Source of the DNA: an uncultured Candidatus Poseidoniales archaeon
Lineage (GTDB): Archaea; Thermoplasmatota; Poseidoniia; Poseidoniales; Poseidoniaceae
NCBI GenBank assembly: GCA_902605365.1
Contig: CACLCM010000008.1
Span: forward strand, 1 to 60,143
Direction of reading: 5' to 3'
Length of the DNA: 60,143 nt
The notes under the pieces are model-generated. The model had not been told where the DNA came from. It searched no databases and worked only from the letters and a program-made list of their open reading frames with translations. Position 1 is the first letter of the stretch, and each line of letters starts with the position of its first letter. The position numbers were made by a program, and so were the translations under genes. Positions 53,901 to 60,143 of the stretch are shown here, in pieces.

Positions 53901-56275
53901 CGAAAGGTGTGACTTACGAGATTGCTACTAAGTTTGATGGATTAAAGCCAACCGAATGGGATAAACGGGCAATCACTGACCCCCATGAGGCTCTTCGTGT
54001 CAAGATGATAGAAATGCTTGGTAGTGAAGGCCCATCAACCGGCGAGGATATTTCGAAACGATTGCCGTTCCCTCAGGGACAAATAGATTCGATATTGCAT
54101 GAATTGGAAATAAGAAATGTAATTTCTGTAGGATTCTTTACACAAACAGATGAAGCGGAATACATTCTGAAAGTCGATGAACATCGAATCACTGGTGGAG
54201 AAGAAGATGTCGTTGAATACCGATGGGTGCAAAACCTTGTGATGAAGAAATCATTCGAAAAATACGGAGATGGCTTCACCGCATTTGACCAGCACATTCT
54301 GTTCCAGAAGCAACAAGAAATGATGTACAGAGTTGAAAACTTCAGATATGCAGACTGGAAGGATTTACAATTAGATTCTGATGTATTAATGGGAAGGTTA
54401 CTGCATAATAGAATAGGATATACTACTCAAAAGAATCTACCAATGTTGTTAGGATTGAAACCAGAACCTTGGCTAGGTGAAATGGAGAAACTAATTTTAG
54501 AAAAGGTTCCAAAGGGTGAAAATTTAACTCGCCAAGAAATACTTGCAGATTTCCCTAAGGGTGAAGACCACAAATCACTACAAAGAGATCTGAAGAATGC
54601 GATTAGCAATTTAGAGCGTCAATTATGCTTGGTAAAACAGTTTGAGGATGTCAGTGGTAGAAGGCGTAGACTTTCACTATTCCATCGAGTTCATGATGTG
54701 TATGAGCCAATGGAATTCGAAGATGCACTGGTTGAAGTTATCAAGAGAATGGGCCCTGTAAAGGCATTCACTCTTCGTTACTATGTTTCGCGAAGTGTTG
54801 AGGAGCTTGCAATAGCACTACGTAATTTGGAAACAGATGGAAGGATTGCTCGGGTAATGGCACTTGTTCCGGAACCTGAAGCATTCTATGTTATTCCAAA
54901 TGAAGTCGCAATCCTAAACTCTCCAAGACGTGAAGACAGGACTTTGAGAATTTTAACTCAATCTGACCCATACGTTTCCAGATTTATTTGGGAGGTCAGG
55001 TCAGCACTTGACAGAGGGTGGTATCTGCCTGTTTTCAAGGGAGTAGACCCTATTGGTAAGGTTTTGATGTTCAAGGTTAATGACTACTTGGAAATCAAAG
55101 ATATGCACATACCTTATTCTTACTTGGATGAGTTCTGCAGTGCATTTGAGAAGTTGTTGGATAACCATTCTGACCAATTGATAGATGTCGCTGTATTGTC
55201 ACAATTCAATGAAATTCCGATTACTGAATTAGAAGATGACTTTAGAAAAGCCCTTAAAAATATTAACTTCAAATTAGCTAAAGAAAGAATGATTCGTGGA
55301 AAAGTCGTTGACCCTCAGCCTAGAGAGATTGCTGAAAGGGCGCTATTCCACAGACACAATTTACACCAAAACTCAAGACTGGAAAATGAAGTTGATGCCT
55401 TACAAAGCGTTCAAGAGGTTCGTGATGATTTCGGGTTGCGCGGTAGGGCTGAAGTTTACCGAGTAAGCCTGAAAAATATGGCTAGTGCGAACCAATTACA
55501 CCAGGGAATCAACTTGAGAGGACATCAGGTTTGGGCCTCTTACGACCACTTCTCAACGCTATTAGCAATCAGAGGGGAAGAACCTGATGAGGAATTGCTC
55601 GATGTTTTAGAGTTCTTCGAAACGCATAGCGACCCTAACCTATTCATGGAAAGACATGCGATGAAGCGTGCTGCATTCCGTAAACTGATACAACCACTGC
55701 TTAGAAGTGGCCACATGGTCCAAGATTATCGCAGTGGTTTCCGTTCTGTATCGCCACGACAAGGATTAGACCCAGTCATATTACGAAGAGAATACCTACG
55801 TCGCTTGGTTTCGGATTACCCAGTAATCACTCTCAAACAATTCACAAGATTAGCAGGAACTCCTTTCAAACCTGAAGAATTGAAGGCGATTCTAACAGAA
55901 TTTGAAGAAGATTCAACTTTGATTAAGGGATTCTTGATCAAAGATTTACATGAAGTATGTTGGGGTAGAAAGGACTTGTTAGAAGAAGCCAAAAATGTAC
56001 CACCAATTCGTGATTTTGTAATCCCTCCGTCTGATCCAATCGCCCCTTACTTTGCAGATGTTATGAAACAGAAGTTTGGATTTGGAAGCGCATATCTCAT
56101 TTTCCAAAATTCTGAACCAGTAGCTGCGTTCAAGGCAAATACCAGGGACAAAGTAATCGATGTTACCGATTATGAAGGTTCAGAAAAAGGTTGGAGAATT
56201 GTCAAAGAATTCGCATGGGAACATCAAATGCCACTCAAGACTGAACTCAGAATTGGTGGTAAGCGCCGAAAATGA
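50990..56275 (+). CDS. lhr: Giant Lhr-type superfamily 2 helicase
   Basis: About 1761 residues from GTG 50990 (1786 from ATG 50915). The Lhr core comes first: Walker A PTGSGKT (57-63), motif II DEMH (180-183), SAT motif III, QRIGRASH motif VI, a winged helix, and the Lhr beta-barrel (TGYRPTVPSWSGEARSRS). It ends near residue 880 with STFEDLLSMKTRAFLVKD. An extension of similar length follows, with several winged-helix-like blocks (e.g. LRVKMIEMLGSEGPSTGEDI, FTRLAGTPFKPEEL), recalling the long C-terminal domain of bacterial Lhr. Likely a DNA repair 3'-5' helicase. The preferred GTG start has GGGTGAG four bases upstream. Confidence 0.92.
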   Translation: MANITYLEDPHETEALYEKLCPPVRNWFKNKFPDFTDPQKLAIPSIMNGDHLLLCSPTGSGKTLTAFLTIIDKLVREALDGTLENRVYCLYISPIKALANDIQKNLIGPLGEIEEKYLPDRAQGKIRVGLRTGDTPQSERQKMLRKPPHILITTPESMAIAISSPRFQPIVSNVEWIIIDEMHSLVPSKRGVHLALTISLLDTILVRPVQRIGISATMEPLETVAEYLVASDDRESRNDQQSVKIAKISGARELDLDILLCSPKFSDLSVMKVLEMNVEMIADLISAHTTTLVFANTRKMTETLVQKLRPYLGELVAGHHGSMDKRIRLDVERKLKLGHLRAVVTSSSLEMGIDIGSVDMVIQVGSPGDISTALQRIGRASHHVGGIPRARFLPSSVDDLIELAALQAAIQTGEMDLLDFPQNCLDVLAQFLIGLVIINERDIDEAFEVVTSTWSYRNIEYDDFIEVLDMLEEERRVWVDWEENLYGKRGYSRMIYYTNIGTIAPDNSYLVFNAEGSILGQLSSSFVANLRGGDVILLGGSTYRVTNIQGTRVNVASVTGYRPTVPSWSGEARSRSRELSAALLDLIGNSVNALRRQMDPRKILRDAYGLSEGVSNTIARHLEEHTLDSFQVPDPNRLIVEQIISGGMPTYLITSCRGRGFNTALGYFMAGLAEQDGIAVLELSFDENGLLIKTSQEVDPGKMYDSFQSNNHLEVIERYIINTQIFAKRFREVAGRSLIIPKRIGAEEVSPQQFQQKADALLQRHRSIEDSLLIKEAKAEIMFGDIDIKSLTDFLEASKESEARIVHTKVPVPSRLGMSLYMSTFEDLLSMKTRAFLVKDIDPEILRRLLGNRSLATELTDEQLKDYYDGKIPNPTNSDQLLRLMNRGGGLDRNWENPLYAAKLAGIEHSTIEKWVAELAEAGKITKLRSTGMKELDDKWFSSYMAEIHGTLGCIAIAGGKDMEDVRDLYTKGVTYEIATKFDGLKPTEWDKRAITDPHEALRVKMIEMLGSEGPSTGEDISKRLPFPQGQIDSILHELEIRNVISVGFFTQTDEAEYILKVDEHRITGGEEDVVEYRWVQNLVMKKSFEKYGDGFTAFDQHILFQKQQEMMYRVENFRYADWKDLQLDSDVLMGRLLHNRIGYTTQKNLPMLLGLKPEPWLGEMEKLILEKVPKGENLTRQEILADFPKGEDHKSLQRDLKNAISNLERQLCLVKQFEDVSGRRRRLSLFHRVHDVYEPMEFEDALVEVIKRMGPVKAFTLRYYVSRSVEELAIALRNLETDGRIARVMALVPEPEAFYVIPNEVAILNSPRREDRTLRILTQSDPYVSRFIWEVRSALDRGWYLPVFKGVDPIGKVLMFKVNDYLEIKDMHIPYSYLDEFCSAFEKLLDNHSDQLIDVAVLSQFNEIPITELEDDFRKALKNINFKLAKERMIRGKVVDPQPREIAERALFHRHNLHQNSRLENEVDALQSVQEVRDDFGLRGRAEVYRVSLKNMASANQLHQGINLRGHQVWASYDHFSTLLAIRGEEPDEELLDVLEFFETHSDPNLFMERHAMKRAAFRKLIQPLLRSGHMVQDYRSGFRSVSPRQGLDPVILRREYLRRLVSDYPVITLKQFTRLAGTPFKPEELKAILTEFEEDSTLIKGFLIKDLHEVCWGRKDLLEEAKNVPPIRDFVIPPSDPIAPYFADVMKQKFGFGSAYLIFQNSEPVAAFKANTRDKVIDVTDYEGSEKGWRIVKEFAWEHQMPLKTELRIGGKRRK

Positions 56276-56485
56276 ACCATACCCTCGCACATAAATTCAC
56301 GCTGGATAGCGTCGAAAGCGATAATCAATATAGATATAGAGCAAACTCAATAATGCAACAATATGTTAAAAAAAGACCTAACTTAGAACATCAAAACATG
56401 AGTAGCTCTCCTAAATTGTGTCAAATCAATTAACCAGTTTTCATTAATAGTGGCAGATGTATCCAGAGTCAAAACTGGTGTTACA

Positions 56486-56493
56486 TTAAATAA
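56486..56493 (+). promoter_or_regulatory. Candidate TATA box for the lectin/LamG surface gene
   Basis: TTAAATAA centred about 27 bases before GTG 56516, the position expected for a TATA box if the transcript starts at the first base of the start codon (leaderless). It supports the shorter start that places the signal peptide at the N-terminus. It lies within the 240-base gap after lhr, which otherwise shows only AT-rich sequence. Confidence 0.4.
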
Positions 56494-56515
56494 CAAGCGA
56501 GATACACACAAAATC

Positions 56516-59500
56516 GTGAACCGTAAGGCGTTTATTCTAACTGCTCTAATGTTGCTGGTCAGTGCTAGTCCATTTGTAACTACATCTACTGCAGCAGATA
56601 TTGAAGATATTGAAGTATTAGAGACTGTAGTTAATCCAGCAAATAACCACACTTACCATCTGTTATCAGCATCATCTTGGAGTGATGCAGCATCCGTCGC
56701 TAGAAGTCTAGATGGGTTCTTGGTTACAATAGATGATGCTGAAGAAGACCAGTGGATCTACGATACATTCGCTTTAGGAGACAATACTACTCGTCATCTT
56801 TGGACCGGACTTTCTGATGAACAGAATGAAGGAGACTTCCGTTGGCACGATGGAACTCCATTTTTGTATAGGAATTGGGGAGATGGCCAACCAGGAAGTG
56901 GTGATGATGAAGACTACATTCACATCACAGGCACGAATATGGGTTCGATTGAGCCAGCTACTTGGAATGATTTAGAAGACGACCCCCAATATTTCCCAGT
57001 TTACGGAGTTGTTGAAATTGGAGAAGGTGCAGATTACGCATTGCGTTTCGATGGCGTAGATGACCACATTATCATTGATGCAGATATCCCGGTTTGGGAC
57101 GAACACATAGAAATTGAAGCATGGGTAAATGTCCCAGACACAACTGGTATTCAATTCGTTACAATGTTGGGAGATTATGGTTGGGGACTATACCTTAACG
57201 ATGGATACCTAGCATATTCCAATCAATATTCAATGTCTGCAAACCCTACATCGAATGTTTCTATTCAAGAGAATGTATGGACACACATCAAAGTGATTGT
57301 TGACACACAGTTGGGTGGAGAATTCTTCATTGATAATGAATCAGCTGGAATGATTGACGTAAATTATTCACAAATCCCTGCTGGAGATTTTGGCTCCAAT
57401 GATTGTTTCCAATCAGGCGAAGATTGTGACGAATTATACATCGGAAGAATGGGCGCTGGTTGTGATTGTAACCACTTCCATGGAATGATTGATGATGTAA
57501 TGATTAGAGATGCTGCAAACGCATCTGAATGGACCTTCCCTGAGGGAGAAGGTGACATGACTGTGGATTCGCAGGACCGTGAGGGACAAATTCATGGAGC
57601 AGCATGGGTAATGCCAGATGGTACAATTATTGCACAAGCCTTTGAATTGGAGAATGACAAATATTACGATGGAATCAGCGCCAATGCTGGAGACACACTT
57701 CTTTTCTTCATGGAAATACCTGAAAACACAATGGAATTATCTTTGAATATATTCTCATGGGATTTTGACTTTGAAGAAGAATATGATGAGGAAATTGAGT
57801 ATGAAATTTACATTTCAATGGATGAAATTCCTTCGGCTTGGAACCATGATTACCAAGTTGAAACATTTGATTGGGGATTATATGTTTACGAATACTTTGA
57901 ATGGCCTGAGGAAGGAGTTTACTGGATGACAATATCCTCAAATATTGACATCAACAATTTGGAAATAAATGCATACTGGGAAGAGGCACCTGAACCACCT
58001 GAACTAGAAGACATGATCGAATTAAATGATGGGATTTCAGTTACAGGACAGACGATAAGACGAAACACAGGAGACCCGCTTTACTACTACGTAGATTTAC
58101 AAGAAAGTTTGGCTGAATTAAGGGTCAATACTTGGGGTGGACCGGGTGATTGTGAACTGCACATTGCTCTAGGTGCATTACCTGCAACAGACATGGGTTG
58201 GGGTGATGACTTCGGATTTGCAATTGAGACAGAAGGTAGGCAAATTTCTGGCCAAACAACATCTGACCATTCTTATGGACCTGGCAATGATGAAACAGTG
58301 CAGATTTTTGATGCTGAACCTGGAATTTATTATGTCATGTTAACTTCGTACTCAGGTTGTAGAGAAGTGACGATACAAGCTGATTTTACATACAACCCAG
58401 AGAATACAGACCCTGAATCAGCAATTGAGTTGACTGCAGGAATATCTTATGGTCCTCTAAGCGGTTTCGAAGGACTTGACCAGTATTTCTACATCGATGT
58501 GCCAGTAGGTACTGAAAGAATTGAAGTCGATTTAGATAATGGCGATGGAGAAGCCAAGTTGATGATGAGACTCGAGGAATACCCAACTTGGACAACCTAT
58601 GACAAACATTCCAATGCACCAGGAGCTGGTGACAAAATTGGATTCAATGACCCAACACCGGGCCGATGGTACATATTGCTAGGTAGTGAAGAGTTCTACA
58701 GTCGAATCGATATTACAGCATCCTTTACAGACAGATACATATGGTCATATGACGGTGAACCAATTCAATTATTCAATGAAGAAGAAGTATCTGGAATCAT
58801 TGCACCAGAAGGTGAAGAATTGTACTTCTTTATTGACTTAGGAGATGAAGATGCCATGGAATTGGTTATCCAAACGTGGGGTGGAGAAGGGGACCTTGGA
58901 CTCTTTGCAGAAGCAGAAAGCATTGACTGGGAAGACTTTGAAGAAGGCGGCGGTCCAGGCGGCGGTCCAGGTGGAAGGCAAATGTCAGAAAACATGGATT
59001 ATGAGTCAGATTTTGGCCAAGCCGATGAAGAATTAAACATATTTTTCGTAACTGGACGAATTGACATTACCATGGTCGCAAACAGTGACATAGAGGACAT
59101 TTCAATATTAGCTACTTGGGACGGCTTTGGTATGCCAGGTCCAGACCCTGGACCAGAACCAGTAGACCCAATTAATGAAGATGAAATATTGTCTTGTGAA
59201 GAAATGGCTGAAGAATTGTTTGTGCAATATGACAGAAATGAAGATGGAGATCTATCTGAATCAGAGATTGAAGGTGTAATTGAGGAAGAATTCGAACAAA
59301 TTGATGTAAACAAGGATGGCGTCATTGGAATTGATGAACTCAAAGCCGAAGCATGTACTTGTGAAAATGAGTTGTGGCTAACGATGGACCAAATTGGCAC
59401 AGATAGTGGTAGCATCGAGTTCCTATCCAGCATTGCATGGAAGAATGAGTATGATTTCTTTGAAATGGACAGAAATAATGACTTGTTCATTGAAACTGAG

Positions 59501-59938
59501 GAGATAGAAGACCACACTGAAAACTGTGTTACGACTTATGACCCCTTAGACAGAGACGGTGATGGTACACCAGACGATGAGGATGCATTCCCAGATGATC
59601 CTAAAGAAGATACAGATTCAGATGGCGATGGAGTTGGTGACAATTCTGACATTATTGCATCAGTGGATAATGACATAGTTTGGGTTTCAGCAGGAATGCT
59701 TGGAATCATTCTTGTTTCAGTCCTTGGTTTCATGGTCATCAGGTCGAAGCGAGAACCAGAGTATGCATGGGAATATCAGAAGGACAATATGACAGAGGCT
59801 ATGCTTGGAGATACACAGAACTCATTGGAGCCTATTACAACGGCGCCACCAGTACAGGATGTACCTCCTGCTCTAGATTTGGGACCTCCTACTAAGGAAG
59901 TGCCAGAAGACATGACCGTATCTGATTTGTACGATTGA
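56516..59938 (+). CDS. Large cell-surface protein: C-type lectin, LamG, EF-hand, TSP3 and anchor
   Basis: About 1140 residues. Signal peptide NRKAFILTALMLLVSA, then a C-type lectin-like domain (HTYHLLSASSWSDAAS .. LWTGLSDEQNEGDFRWHDG .. WNDLEDDP). A LamG/concanavalin fold follows (LRFDGVDDHIIID .. EIEAWVNVP .. LYIGRMGAGCDCNHFHGMI), then three or more beta modules resembling pre-peptidase C-terminal domains (YYVDLQESLAELRVNTWGG, QYFYIDVPVGTERIEVDL). Two EF-hands (DRNEDGDLSESEI, DVNKDGVIGIDEL), TSP3 repeats (DRDGDGTPDDEDAFPDDP), one membrane helix and a short tail complete it. Probably a calcium-dependent glycan or particle adhesin. GTG 56450 is the alternative start. Its stop abuts the next gene (TGA|TTA). 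Confidence 0.85.
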   Translation: MNRKAFILTALMLLVSASPFVTTSTAADIEDIEVLETVVNPANNHTYHLLSASSWSDAASVARSLDGFLVTIDDAEEDQWIYDTFALGDNTTRHLWTGLSDEQNEGDFRWHDGTPFLYRNWGDGQPGSGDDEDYIHITGTNMGSIEPATWNDLEDDPQYFPVYGVVEIGEGADYALRFDGVDDHIIIDADIPVWDEHIEIEAWVNVPDTTGIQFVTMLGDYGWGLYLNDGYLAYSNQYSMSANPTSNVSIQENVWTHIKVIVDTQLGGEFFIDNESAGMIDVNYSQIPAGDFGSNDCFQSGEDCDELYIGRMGAGCDCNHFHGMIDDVMIRDAANASEWTFPEGEGDMTVDSQDREGQIHGAAWVMPDGTIIAQAFELENDKYYDGISANAGDTLLFFMEIPENTMELSLNIFSWDFDFEEEYDEEIEYEIYISMDEIPSAWNHDYQVETFDWGLYVYEYFEWPEEGVYWMTISSNIDINNLEINAYWEEAPEPPELEDMIELNDGISVTGQTIRRNTGDPLYYYVDLQESLAELRVNTWGGPGDCELHIALGALPATDMGWGDDFGFAIETEGRQISGQTTSDHSYGPGNDETVQIFDAEPGIYYVMLTSYSGCREVTIQADFTYNPENTDPESAIELTAGISYGPLSGFEGLDQYFYIDVPVGTERIEVDLDNGDGEAKLMMRLEEYPTWTTYDKHSNAPGAGDKIGFNDPTPGRWYILLGSEEFYSRIDITASFTDRYIWSYDGEPIQLFNEEEVSGIIAPEGEELYFFIDLGDEDAMELVIQTWGGEGDLGLFAEAESIDWEDFEEGGGPGGGPGGRQMSENMDYESDFGQADEELNIFFVTGRIDITMVANSDIEDISILATWDGFGMPGPDPGPEPVDPINEDEILSCEEMAEELFVQYDRNEDGDLSESEIEGVIEEEFEQIDVNKDGVIGIDELKAEACTCENELWLTMDQIGTDSGSIEFLSSIAWKNEYDFFEMDRNNDLFIETEEIEDHTENCVTTYDPLDRDGDGTPDDEDAFPDDPKEDTDSDGDGVGDNSDIIASVDNDIVWVSAGMLGIILVSVLGFMVIRSKREPEYAWEYQKDNMTEAMLGDTQNSLEPITTAPPVQDVPPALDLGPPTKEVPEDMTVSDLYD

Positions 59939-60143
59939 TTACTTTTTCTTACCCGGAGATAATCCTAGGGGACGAAGTAAAGAAAGTACGTGCTTGTGCA
60001 TTTGTGGTAACATTTCGAATAGAACTAGCGCCAGCAAGAACATTGCACCTAGTGATACAAAACGAGAGGCATAAGAATGCCCAAATTCGAAAATAGTTAG
60101 GTTCAACCATCTCCAGTCAGGATATCCTAACTGTAACCAAATC
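59939..60143 (-). CDS. C-terminus of a membrane protein (partial, runs off the window)
   Basis: An open frame of 67 codons enters from beyond 60143 and ends at TAA 59939-59941, abutting the surface-protein stop. It reads WLQLGYPDWRWLNLTIFEF, then GHSYASRFVSLGAMFLLALV, a membrane helix, then LFEMLPMHKHVLSLLRPLGL and a basic end SPGKKK. The hydrophobic run and basic tail indicate an integral membrane protein with a cytoplasmic C-terminus. The family is not recognised from this piece. Perfect abutment of its stop, as at the other convergent pairs here, supports that it is a real gene. Confidence 0.6.
   Translation of the reverse strand, partial: IWLQLGYPDWRWLNLTIFEFGHSYASRFVSLGAMFLLALVLFEMLPQMHKHVLSLLRPLGLSPGKKK

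Noticed and set aside
56276-56515. Largest gap, searched for an RNA gene
   Set aside because: No cloverleaf, box motifs or long inverted repeats are visible; only AT-rich sequence and a TATA-like element.
58999-59517. Minus-strand 172-residue open frame inside the surface protein
   Set aside because: Ser/Met-rich antisense shadow of the EF-hand/acidic region; the sense strand has clear domains.

Overview
The window reads as a contiguous, gene-dense stretch of an archaeal chromosome. It carries archaeal or eukaryotic-type information genes: a proteasome-activating nucleotidase with an HbYX tail, the primase small subunit PriS, the RFC large subunit, SRP54, a Get3/ArsA ATPase, MBF1, the rRNA acp-transferase Tsr3, archaeal-type ProRS, GlyRS and MetRS, and an Lhr helicase. 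It also carries a DUF835 protein and large surface proteins with EF-hand and thrombospondin type-3 repeats and C-terminal membrane anchors. Acidic Asp/Glu-rich proteins, futalosine-pathway genes and a histidine-degradation set add to this. The combination suggests a marine planktonic euryarchaeon of the Poseidoniales (Marine Group II) type. That placement is inference from gene content; no rRNA gene is present to prove it.

Layout. 1-24: 3' end of a tRNA. 88-2188 (-): two zinc-ribbon proteins, one an acidic EF-hand membrane protein. 2285-3148 (+): DUF835 protein. 3141-12169 (-): mbf1, tsr3, fdhD, a YdeP/FdhF-like molybdoenzyme, an MFS transporter, hutU and hutH. 12279-15199 (+): PAN, glutamate formimidoyltransferase and cyclodeaminase. 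15200-17425 (-): metG. 17555-18592 (+): CBS/DUF21 protein. 18593-25206 (-): a long run of an HMA-DUF4396 protein, mqnD, a half-size deoxyhypusine-hydroxylase-like HEAT protein, a small zinc protein, priS, a Pro-rich coiled-coil protein, a Lys/Ala-repeat membrane protein and an alpha/beta hydrolase. 25350-27752 (+): WD40-like surface protein. 27753-32548 (-): SPCA-like P-type ATPase, mqnE, mqnA. 32672-39438 (+): OPT transporter, split transketolase, transaldolase, a small membrane protein, proS. 39439-42012 (-): Get3/ArsA and SRP54. 42091-47529 (+): membrane protein, transglutaminase-like protein, trkA, trkH. 47530-50746 (-): rfcL and glyS. 50990-59938 (+): giant Lhr helicase and a lectin/LamG surface protein. 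59939-60143 (-): C-terminus of a membrane protein running off the window.

Pathways. HutH and HutU, with the formimidoyltransferase and cyclodeaminase, cover histidine degradation except HutI. MqnA, MqnE and MqnD cover three of five steps of futalosine-dependent menaquinone synthesis. Transketolase and transaldolase form a non-oxidative pentose-phosphate block. TrkA/TrkH form a potassium uptake system.

Points that stand out: (i) six of the seven convergent gene pairs meet with exactly zero bases between stop codons, five of them at the same hexamer TGATTA (either strand); (ii) a 157-residue protein matches the C-terminal half of eukaryotic deoxyhypusine hydroxylase, including both His-Glu motifs and the inter-half linker; (iii) priS has no ATG, GTG or TTG upstream of its conserved N-terminus and appears to start at ATT behind a strong Shine-Dalgarno sequence; (iv) HutU is of the long, eukaryote-like form. 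No stretch over 300 bases lacks a gene. No CRISPR array, IS element or prophage was seen.
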